Source: Parascedosporium putredinis (lineage: Eukaryota; Ascomycota; Sordariomycetes; Microascales; Microascaceae). From it: 64,000 bases of DNA. The stretch covers positions 620,001-684,000 of the forward strand of contig CASHTG010000017.1 in the NCBI GenBank assembly GCA_949357655.1, given 5' to 3'. Positions 1 through 10,536 of the stretch are shown piece by piece; position 1 is the stretch's first letter, and every line of letters begins with the position of its first letter. The notes under the pieces were generated by a model that saw only the letters and a program-made list of their open reading frames with translations, had not been told where the DNA came from and did not search any database. Position numbers and translations under genes: made by a program.

Positions 1-2055
1 GATATGGCCCGGCACCCTGGTAGCCGTCACACTCATGAACGCAATGTACGAGGCCGTGGATCGCCCCGACCCCACAGTCTTCGGCGGCAGCATGCCGAGG
101 TACCGGTGGTTTGCCTACGTCACCCTGGCCTCGTTCCTTTACTTCTTCATCCCTGGCTACTTTGCCCAGTTCCTGAGCGTCTTTGCGTTTCCAACGTGGC
201 TCGCCCCGAACAATGTGGTTGTCAACCAACTCTTCGGCGGGGTCACCGGATTGTCTATTCTTCCAATCACGTTTGACTGGACTCAAATCGCCGGCTTTGT
301 AGGCTCGCCTCTCATTCCGCCTTGGTAGGTCGTCGTCGAAATAGGCCCGGAACGAGGGAGATTGAGGGAAGGGGCAAGATGGAGATAGAACAGGCTTCTC
401 CTGCGAAATTTCACAAATGGCTGCTAACACGATGGGTGTCGTCTAGGCCGGCAATTGCCAACACCCTCATTGGCGTAGTCACCTTCTTCATCATCGGCGC
501 AGGCGTCTTCCACTACACCGGCGTATGGTATGCAGAGTTCCTCCCCATGAGCGACTCGGGTACCTACGATAATACTGGCGCCCGCTACAATTCGTCTCGT
601 ATTCTCACACCCGAGTTCACCTTGGACGAGAAGGCGTATGAAGAGTACTCGCCCTTGTTCATCAGCACCACCTTTGCCATCTCGTACGGGCTCTCCTTTG
701 CTGCCATCGCATCCTTGATCGTCTACACTTACCTCCATAATGGAGATCGTATCTGGCGCCAGTACAGGAACAGCACAACGGAAAAGCCCGATATCCATAT
801 GAAACTCATGAAGAAATATCCCGAGGCCCCAAGCTGGTGGTATATGTCACTCTTCGTCCTTGTATGATCTCCGTTTCCTTTTTTCTCTTCTTTCTCTTTC
901 TTCTTCAGTCGTAACCCTTCACTCCCGAGAGGTTGAAAGAATTCATGGACATGGAAGCTGACCTCGTGTATAGATGTTGACCATGGGCTTCTACACCATC
1001 ACGGCGTACCAGACGAATCTGAGCTGGTGGGCTTTCCTCCTTGCCGTCTTCATCTCGTTTGGATTCTCCTTGCCTATAGGCATTATCCAAGCCATTACCA
1101 ATAACCAAATTGGCCTAAACGTGCTCACCGAGTTCGTCTACGGCTACATCCAGCCTGGCCGCCCGCTGGCACTCATGATGTAAGTGGGCTTTTTAAAACG
1201 GTTCGACGAGCGCTCGCAATTAACCAAGGGCTCAAAATTGCTATTTAGCTTCAAAACGTTTGGCTACATCACCATGTCCCAAGCCCTCAACTTCATCTCC
1301 GACCTCAAATTCGGCCACTACATGAAGATCCCCCTCGCACCATGTTCCTCGCCCAGGTCGTCTCGACCACGTTATCCTGCTTCATCCAGATCATGGTGCT
1401 CAACGGCGCTCTGAACAATATCGAAGGGGTTTGCACCCTTGAGCAGCCCGAGAGGTTCACCTGCCCTGGCGGCCGCGTTTTCTTTGCAGGTATGTCTTGG
1501 CTTTCCATTGATTACCCCCACGTCGTGGCTTGCGCAGCGGTAAGCTGATTGTGTGTGTGTGACACGAATAGCGTCGGTCATCTGGGGTCTCATTGGCCCC
1601 GCCCGCATGTTCTCCCCGGCCAAGTCTACTCGGGGCTATTCTTCTTTTTGGCCTCGGTGCCATCGTTCCCATCATCATCTACTACGCGGGGAAGCGCTGG
1701 CCCAATTCCATCGCGAAGCACCTCATGGCGCCGCTCATCTTTGGCGGCGCGGGCATGATACCGCCAGCGTCGCCCCTCAACTACCTCACCTGGGGTATGG
1801 TGGGCTACCTGTTCCAGTATCGCATCCGCTCGCGACACTTTGCGTGGTGGAGCCGGCTCAATTTTCTCACGTCATCCAGCCTCGACCTCGGGCTCGCGCT
1901 GGCAACCCTCGTCGTCTTCTTCGCCTTTACCCTCCGCTCCATCGATCCCCCTCCTGGTGGGGAATGACATCGTCAAAACGACGTTGGACTACAAGGGTGG
2001 GGCCGTGCAGGTCAAGCTCCCCGAGGGGCAGACCTTTGGTCCCGAGTCGTGGTGA
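1..2055 (+). CDS. OPT-family oligopeptide transporter (3' part, 5' end outside the window)
   Basis: A proton-coupled plasma-membrane importer of small oligopeptides, by family. About 550 residues of a protein that is usually 750-800 long are present. Five exons are visible; introns are 325-446, 862-973, 1180-1248 and 1490-1571, all GT..AG. Family hallmarks are GLSILPITFDWTQIAGFVGS in exon 1, NQIGLNVLTEFVYGYIQPGR in exon 3, KIPPRTMF in exon 4, and GAGMIPPASPLNYLTW near the end. Many hydrophobic membrane segments are present. The stop is at 2053-2055 after GPESW. Four frameshifts lie in homopolymers: C5 at 1330-1334, C4 at 1614-1617, T5 at 1645-1649 and C5 at 1947-1951. Allowing one base at each restores the KIPPRTMF motif and all splice phases, so I read them as sequence errors. 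Family certain; substrate not determinable. Confidence 0.93.
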
Positions 2056-5000
2056 GTCTCGGAGGCCGTGGCCTCCATCTCATGATGAAAATTTTCTCGC
2101 TTGCAAGTGCAGGAGGAGGGGGAAAGGTGGCTATAGTACCAAAACGGCAGGTTTATGAAGCGCAGTTTTCTCATCTTGTTTTTTGTATCTCATTTTTCTT
2201 AAAACACTTTGTGCTCTTTCCTGTACATGGAGCAAGCCACAGGCGCCCCGACACAAGGGAAGGGACGGTTTTGTTTTCTTGTAACCCCCGTTGCATTGCT
2301 GCACGAGACGGAGCATTGCACGCTGCATATTGATTGCATGTAAACTTCGCGAGCGACCTCCCGGGACGCCCCGAGCCCTTAGACTTGTACCACTAGAGTA
2401 GATGTATCACATTTATTTGGCCATGGTCGCTTGCAAGTCTCGTCACGCTTTGTTTCTTTTCTATTCTCTCCTTTGCTTTGTGTGCGCAACTCTCTCTCGT
2501 CTCCCTCCAAGTCTTTCTCCTTTGACACTAAGACAAAGGAGGGCGAGTGTGTGATGCAACCACCCTTCCTGCCCCCGGTTACGGCGGCAAGTCGGAGGTT
2601 TGTGTCCTTGGTCGCCAAGAGATTTTTTTCTTCTTCTTCTTCGTCCTCTTTTGTTTCTCTCCCTCCTCCTCCTCCATCGACGCCGTTTGGCCACAGAAAG
2701 CCCGACCTATCGTGACTAGAGGGTCGTGGGGGCTGCATGGCGATGCGCGCGAATCCTACAGAGAGCCGTGCGCCTCTCGACGCTGAACCCGCTCTCAGGG
2801 TACTGCTGGGGTTCGGTGGGAGCAGAAGGGCTGGCCAAGAGGGGGCAGACGAGATCTCCATTGCGTCAGAGGAGTATTGAGTAGTATTGGTGCAACCTCT
2901 CTACCCCGGGAGCCATGACACGACAGGGTATATAGATGGGCGAAGGAGGGTGTCTGCGCCAGAAACCCATCTAATGAAGAAGAAGGAAAATAAAAATTCA
3001 TATGCGCAGTGCCCCCGCGCTTGGCTCTTGATGGAGATGCAGTGCGATGTGAGTCCCGCTCTGGAAGGGGGAGAAAGAAATGTGTTATTAGATGAGAAAT
3101 CCATGGGTTGCGTCAATGTCATACGCCTGTGGACTCGTTGAGGGCGAAACCTGAGGTCTAGGAGGTTATGGCTGAGAGAGACGATGTGGTATGAGGCGGC
3201 CCCCTCAAGATATTTGATATTAACCCACTACCTCGAGAAGGTCTGTGTCGATGTCGCGTCAAGCCAATGCCGTGGGGAGGCGGGCGAGCTGAAGCCTACT
3301 CCCCTTTTGCGTTTCCTAACCAAACCCTCACGATCATCTGTCATGACCCCCCTTCTCCCCCTGCTCTTCCATCAGGGACTTTCGTCCGTCTTTCTGTGTC
3401 CCCCCGCCCTTTTTCTTCTCTCCTGTTTTGTGGTCTATCATTCTTCTTCTTTTCTGGAAATAATTTTCTTCTCCCTCTTTCCACCCGCCAGCAAACTCAC
3501 CCTTGCGTCAACTCCCATCCTTGATCACCATCAAGACAGACGCACAATCCTGCTCAGCGATCCGGCCCCACCCCCGAGTCCCTCTAATACCCTCAGCCTA
3601 TAAGGAGAAGGGCAATTTGATATCTCGCTCAAACGAGCATGCCATGGTCACCATGCGTGCGCGCGCGCTGATTCTCGCGACCTTGCTCGAGCTGCCCGGG
3701 CGTGTTTGTCGAGGGCTGGGCCTCCAGGGCCGTGTTTGTGCCTGGGAGGTGAGCGGGGGGACGGCGCTAGCAGGATCAGTGATGTACACCGAATCTGATC
3801 CTGTCTATTTCAGGGTCTGCTCGATCCACACACCTCGCACTCGGCAAGAGTGGGCTGATCGAGGTCTTCTCCCCGGCACCGGTGAGAACGAGAGAGGCGC
3901 CTGCCAAAGGGGAGCGGGGGACTGTCACCCGAGACTACTTGCGCTTGGGGAATATGCCTATCTATCTCTTGCTCTGTCCCTCTCTCCCCGCCTGTTTATC
4001 TCCCCGTCCTCCATGCAGATAGATGCCTTGGCTAGATGCTCGGCTTTACTTGCCCGGAAAAATACCCCCATCAAAGGAGAACAAGGTTGTCTGGGGCCTT
4101 CTGTCCAATGGTATTTCCACCAAACCACCAAAACAGAAGAAGAGAGGAAGAGGAAATTGATATCTGATAGTACCCCAGGATCAGGGGGCTGTCAACAACA
4201 AGTTAGAATTCCCCAGTCGTATGTTGCGTGCGCCAGGCTAGTAATCTAGTGATAGTGCCAAGGCCAAAACCTCGAAGCCGCCGGAACCCAGACGGAGTGA
4301 ACTGCTGTCCCTCAGAATTCCCGCTTGCTATCAAGAGTCTAGACAGAGGGCCCGCTGAAAAGAGTGCCAGCTGGCTCTATAGCATGTAATACACTAATAA
4401 CGGTCGAATAATGGGTGCATGGATTGGTGAGCTGGTTGACGTGAGAGCCAGACCTCTTCAAACACTTCACAAAGAATCCAGGATGCCTCTTTGCTTGGAC
4501 CATCTGATACAAGTACACCCTTTGAGAGCTGACGCGTTTCCTACCTCCGGCGCACCGCCCTCCTTTCCTCCGGGGATACTCTCCTCGACGCGCGATGCTC
4601 ATCGTCTGCCACGAGAACCACAACAGAGAAGATGAAACGCAATGAGGAGATAGAGGCCAGGAACAGAAGAAGATGAATAAAAAACAGGACAAACCCCGCG
4701 TTGGATCACTCCCCCAGCTGCCCTACAAATTATTCAGGACGCCTCATAGCCCCGCGGGTTCAAGTGGGGGCAGTCTACACCGGCTGCGAAGCCTTCCTTC
4801 ATGGCAACACCCTTGCCGCCCCCACCTCGAGAATCAACTGCTGGGCCCGCCCTTGTTTCCATCGCGTTGCTTCAACCTGTGTGTGCGAGTGTGAACCGAA
4901 CCAGCCAACTGGTTTCCGAGAAATATCTTTCCACGATATGCACGATATGCACGAGAGAAAAAGTTCTGACTTGATGCTCCCCTGAGGAACGATGATACCG

Positions 5001-8000
5001 CGGCCCTTGAGATGGCCGTGGGGACAGGGCCACACCCCAACACGTCGACATGGAGGCTTGCTGTGCAGCGCGCAGCGCAGGACCGGTCTACAAAGAGGCG
5101 CTCTTGCATCAACCACATTCTTTGCGTATGTAGAAGCTCGAGGCCGTGTCACTCGTGCGACGTTGTCACATTTTCCTTACCCTCCCTTTTGTCCACTGTT
5201 GACGTGGGGAGTCGGTTCGAAAACCTCGAGAGCAAGTCCCTTTCTTGAATGCACCCCTGGAGCAGGTCAAATTGGAGCGTATATGTGTGTGATTAGTGCC
5301 GAATGAGGGCGCAGGTCAGCCAAGAGGGCTTTGGCGACATCCCTCTCTCCGGAGGTTAAGACGTTCGGCACATCACCTCACCTGCACCTGCAGATGAAGT
5401 CATCCACATGAGGAGACCTTAAGAGGCAGGAGGGGAGGGGTGAGGAGCAAGGGTTCTTTGATCTTTCTGATCCTTTGATCTCCTTGGCTTACCGAGGTAT
5501 GCTCTTCACGAAATAAGAATTTGTGCTCTTTGCTTTTCTTTTCTCGAAGCGCGGGGAACGCCATCCTTGGTCCTGTGTTATGGGCGGGGGTCCAGACCAG
5601 CCAAACGATATTGGAGTGGGCGTGGAATTCGTTTCAGCCCATCCAGGGCCAATCCAGGGCCAATCCAGGCCATCCTGGGGCATCCCGGCCACTCGCCAAA
5701 AACAGAAGCCAATCCCATCTCGAGGCTCACCGACAGGGCGAGAAACAATCTCCTTCGTATTCTGCTAGTTTCGGAGCCGCCGATTCTTCTCTCGCCCACT
5801 ATCTGTACTTGTAACTGCATTGAAAAGAACGTCGCACCGCGATCAAGTCGAGGTATTAATCAATGCTTCCGCCAAGCGCCCGAAACCTCGAGAGCTCGTT
5901 GCAAAGGATTAAAAGTCAGAGGGGACTGGAAAACAATGCGAGTCTCCGGCATCCCTCTCTTCCATCTCGGTTCCCTCATTGGGGAAGGAGGGGGATACCC
6001 GTACTTGTAGATCAGCTCTACAATTCCCTGAAACTACTTGTTTGTTGGAACCGGAATCCTTCCCGGGCGTGAGTCGCGAGGATTGCGTCTCATCGTCGAT
6101 GGGGCCGGATGCTCTGCGGACCCCGAGCACCGAGCCCCGAGACTCGCTAGGATGGCCATACACCAGTGGTATACGGTGGCGGTCAGATTCTGAAGGATCC
6201 ATTTGCGCCATTATTCTACTAGTCTTGAACATGACAGCTGCACGCCATGGGCAAGAGGAGATTAGCTTCCCTCCTCTTGACAGCATGTCAGGCATGGCAT
6301 GGCATCCACCCTCTTGTAGACCGATGCAGTATCACCCCCAAACCTCGACTGCGCCTAAAAGTCGACGTCAGCCATTGCCAGAAGAGAAAGGGGAGGGGAA
6401 GCACTAAAAATAAAACCGAAAAGAGAGAGAAAAAAAGAAAAGAAAAAAACCCTCTCTGGCTAACCCTTTTGAAAGCCTCCATCAGGCCATGGCTGCGCAT
6501 TGGGCGCGCGTTGGTCATGCTTCGCGCAAACACTGCGAGAAGTACACTAATACCACAAGTCGTGATGTGACTGCTGCTGCTCCTACTTTTTACTTCCCCT
6601 GTTCCATTTTGGGTCGACCCTTGGATCCCAGCCGTGACTCCGAGATAGACGCGTGCGCTGCTATGCTATTAGTGTCGTGGCCCCATGGGGAGGCTAAACC
6701 ATGGAAGACACAGCCCGCGAGTTATCCCTGGGCGTTCAGGGCTGTCGATGTCTGGGGGCCTGCTTTGGCCGTGCTCGATTTCCAATCAGGGCAAGTATGC
6801 CGTTTTGCCAGCCCAAAGCGTGCCAGCCCCCGGTAGTCTCGAGGTACCGCGAAGATTGACTGCCCACACCTCGCCAAAGTGCCGCTGCTCCATGTGCCGC
6901 GCTCTGCTGCTGTTGGCTCTGGAGCAGACTCTGGACCGGACGTGACGACATGCTGTGATTGGTACCACACTCGGCAAATCCCACGTGGGCGGGCGGCCCT
7001 GGGAGCAAAACTGGCGTGGTGGCCCCGGGAAATATCGGCCCCCAAAGCGAATATCCCTGCTTGGGCCATGCCCAATACTGTGTGGAACACAATTGTTGGC
7101 GCTCAGAGGCACCGTCAAAGAAGCTGATGATCTTTCTCGAGGACATGGCTATGTTAGAGTCTAAGAACCTCAATCATGGAAGAAGACAAAGGGCCAGGAA
7201 TTGCTCCTCTTCCTCCACCCCTCCCTGCTTTCCCCCGGACTTATGAGGGGGTATTGGCTATATCCCCGAACTGGCGACCATTGCCCTCGCATGATAGCAT
7301 CCCGGTGCAGTGGTGCTTGGAACCCCACAAACCCGTCATGTCGTGCAACGTTTGGCCGACCTGGGTCCCTCCCCTCGAGGGAGAAAGACCAAAATGTACG
7401 GGACGGAATTACAGAGGCTGCATACCCGGAGCGAGTTTCCAGACAACGCCGCCTTCCCTGTCTAAAAGGGCGTTGGTTTCCTTGAGGCCAAGCAACCCTT
7501 GGCGACCCAAAGAGGGTGGTGTCCGGAGGTTGGGGCGGAGTATTTCGACATATTCCTCGGTGGCCCCAGTAACCCATAACAAACCCAAGCTTTTGACCCT
7601 CACCAGGGAACAACGCTGGTAGTCGACCGCATTCGGACATTCAAGTTCTCTCGCTGTTGGCTTCTTAACCAGTCACAGGTGTCCATCAGCAATCATATCG
7701 GCCCCGTCGTTGAATGTGCCACCATGGAACCGTGTCTTGGGGGTCTAGAACAGTCCTTGAACGACGAGCCACAACCAACTTCAAACATTCTCAGGCATTA
7801 TCCCTACACTAGTCTGCCCTCTCTCTCTCGCCATTCGCTCAAGACAGATTCTCCCCTTCTCCGCAAACAAGATGATCATCGCCCCCTTCCCCCCTTTTCC
7901 ATTATCGACTAATCTTTGTGCTGGAAGGGGCAAAGAAGTATGTGGCAAGCCATGGGCCTCATCTGTCAGTTGGGCGACGTTGATCAGCAAACGCCAACGC

Positions 8001-8982
8001 AGAGGGACGTGGGAAGGGCCGTGGGTGCCGCGCGGGGCTTCGTGATTGTGGCCTTGCTCGGTTTGGCGCCCACCCTGAGAAAAGCCAGTGACGAGATGCC
8101 GCGGCGCTGGGAGGTAACCTCGTCCGGGGTTTCTCATGCAGACTGCCTCGCCCCTTGCGAGTTTGAGGCTGATCTTCTGTCTTCCCAAGACCACCCCCAA
8201 GGGCGTGTTTTTCTTTTCGCCTTCGAGGGGCCCACTAGATCACCGCATCGTCTCATTGATATCCTTGGAAGAACTTTCCTAGAATTTCCGTTTCTCGCAA
8301 TTGAATGGCGTGATAAGCACGCTCTCGTGCTGTCCTCTTTAGTGCCACCTCACTTCGCGACGGACGTGCTCGGGATGAGCAAGCCTGCCGCCCCGAAGTG
8401 GATCTCCGAGCGCAGGATCACCACCCCGCGCTACTCTTGCTCCTCCTCGCGGTTACTGTGTCCACGATTTCTCCAGGTTTCGGAGCCACGGCCCACTTTC
8501 TTAGTTTGTAGCTAGATGGATCTCTCTAGACCGCTGCGGTGGCTCCTGTTCGATAGGCTCCCCGCGACCAATGCGTAACCTCCTGCTCCCTTCCCATCCC
8601 CCATACCTTGCTTGTTCCTTGTCCTTGCTATCCTCCTTTGGCTGGCTGCGCCATTCATTAGGTCCATGTTAGTCCCCCATTTCCCCCTCTCCGGCGCGAG
8701 TATATATTTTTAAACTTCGCCCATTCCCAGCCTCGGAAAATCGTATAGTCCCGCCGTGGCGCCAACCGCTTTGGTACCTTCTGACAGCTTCTCATCTCCA
8801 CGCTAGTTGAATCCCATCTTACTGTTGCAGCCGTGTGGGCACCACTTATCCCGATCAACTTTGACTTCTTTGCCAACACGCTCACCCAGGTGGTACAACT
8901 AACCACTCTTGATAAAATCATATTTACATCACCACGCAACGAGAACGGCCGCGAACCAAGGGAAAGGAAAACATACACAGAT
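2056..8982. other. gene-free intergenic stretch
   Basis: Nearly 7 kb between the OPT transporter and the dioxygenase. No reading frame resembles a known family, and no pair of frames shows matching motifs that could be joined by introns. The longest open frames (248 aa at 3503-4249; 199 aa at 7916-8515) have no family motif. Pyrimidine-rich tracts occur near 2620-2680 and 3340-3500, and a small direct repeat at 5641-5672. An AT-rich TATATATTTTTAA stretch near 8700-8712 could belong to the promoter of the dioxygenase. Confidence 0.6.
5641..5672. repeat. three-copy 11-bp tandem repeat
   Basis: The unit ATCCAGGGCCA occurs three times in direct succession. The third copy lacks one G of the GGG run, so it differs from the others only in homopolymer length. 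Confidence 0.8.
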
Positions 8983-10050
8983 ATGCCTAGTCAGGTCACT
9001 CAAGGTTTAGCCCAGATGGGCGCGCAGGTTTCACCAGCGAAAAAGGCCATGAAACCGCCACCCGTACCGGATCACGGATATGATCTCAACTTCACCGACC
9101 AAGTCATCGCCGCTACCGGGCCAAATGCCCATAAGAGGATGGCAGAGGTTATGCCAAGTCTCTTGCGCCACCTCCATGATTTCGCGCGCGAGGTGGACCT
9201 CACGGTTGCTGAGTGGATGGCGGCCGTAGAATTCGTATGGCTTCACCCTTAACTTCCTCCCTTCCCCGGTGATGGTGATGGGCCACCATGATGGGCCACC
9301 ATGGTGAGCCATCAAACACCTTCGGTTTACTAATATGCGGCCGCATAGATCAACGCCGCTGGACAAATGTCCAATGATAGGCGTAACGAGACCCAGCTTG
9401 TTTGCGATATCCTAGGGCTAGAATCTCTCGTTGACGAGATCTCGTCCAAGCTTCTCGAAAAGGCCTCCCTAACTTGATAAGTAGCACCTCTTCTGCTATT
9501 CTCGGGCCCTTTTACCGGACCGACGCCCCCATCTTGCCGAATGGGAGCAGCATTGTTGCGCCCAAGACCCAAGAGGCCTTCGCTCAGGATCTCACACACT
9601 TCTCTGGCCAGATCTTTGACAGCAACGGATCTCCTGTTTCCGGCGCTATCATCGACATCTGGCATACCGCGCCAAATGGCATGTACGAACAGCAAGATCC
9701 AGAACAGCCAGACTTCAATCTAAGGGGAGGTTTTGCACAGATAAATCCGGTCGCTATTCCCTGTATTGTTTGCGCCCGGCCCCGTACCCCATTCCCGACG
9801 ACGGCCCGGGTGGTACTCTTCTCGAGCTTCTCGACCGCCACCCGTGGAGGCCAGCGCATATCCATATCATCATCACGGCTGATGGGTATCGCCCCTGACC
9901 ACGCAGTTGTTTGATAGGGATGACAAATACTTGAAAAATGATACTGTGTTTGCTGTTAAAGAAGATTTGGTGGTTGAGTTCTTTCCCAGAAGCGGCGATG
10001 AAGAGGCCAAATGGACTTTAGCCTATGACTTCGTGTTGTCTAGGTTATAG
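8983..10050 (+). CDS. intradiol ring-cleavage dioxygenase (catechol/hydroxyquinol 1,2-dioxygenase type)
   Basis: A non-haem Fe(III) enzyme that opens catechol or 1,2,4-trihydroxybenzene between the two hydroxyls, feeding the 3-oxoadipate route. Exon 1 (8983-9234) starts MPSQVTQG and carries the N-terminal dioxygenase domain (RMAEVMPSLLRHLHDFAREV). The intron is 9235-9348, with a TTTACTAAT branch site and a duplicated GATGGGCCACCAT block. Exon 2 (9349-10050) has AILGPFYRTDAPILPNGSS, DIWHTAPNGMYEQQDP and YPIPDDGPGG, then RPAHIHI. The likely iron ligands Tyr (GMYEQ), Tyr (PYPIP) and the two His of HIH are all present. Three frameshifts lie at CCC 9467-9469, GGGG 9724-9727 and CCCC 9892-9895. Adding one base at each gives an exact 318-residue protein. 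The convergent Zn2Cys6 gene may regulate it (inference). Catechol and hydroxyquinol cannot be told apart here. Confidence 0.9.
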
Positions 10051-10536
10051 GGCTGTAAGACGGACTTGGTGCGGTTGACGGTCTTCCTTTGTTCGCTCTG
10101 AAAGCATGGAAGGATCCGATTAATGAGTTACGGGCTACATGTAGCATCATATCAAACAGCTCTCGAAACAGGCAACTGAATTTTCCAGAAAAAGAAAAGG
10201 TATCAAACATCGATAATCATGACTCTACTTGCCTCAAAACAAATCTAGACCAACCCATGAGCCACGCCAATTTTAAGTGTTCCATTCGCCCTCGCAAAAA
10301 CGACTTGAAGTCGCGTTTGCATCTATATGATGAGATGTGAAACTCGTCGCAAACAGAGAGTTTCGTCGTTCGTTAAGCGACAAGTAAACGCGGGTAGCAA
10401 AGCCGTAGGGAGAAACCCTACTATCGCACACCCACTCTACTATGCTGTGTTGATGGCAGGGTCGGCTCCAAGGCCACTAGGGTGGTATATAATACTGGCT
10501 GCGAGAGCACATCTCTCCTCAATGTGCCGTATATAC
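10051..10536. other. convergent intergenic region
   Basis: The 3' flanks of the dioxygenase (+) and the transcription factor (-) meet here. It presumably holds both 3' UTRs. No open frame of interest is present. Confidence 0.7.

Noticed and set aside
3503..4249. 248-codon open frame, with a possible signal-like stretch and a GTGAGC..CAG intron inside
   Set aside because: Low-complexity flanks, no family motif, and the putative intron does not improve the protein. Best explained as a chance frame in GC-rich DNA.
7916..8515. 199-codon open frame upstream of the dioxygenase
   Set aside because: No motif, starts from a non-ATG codon, composition unlike the real exons nearby.
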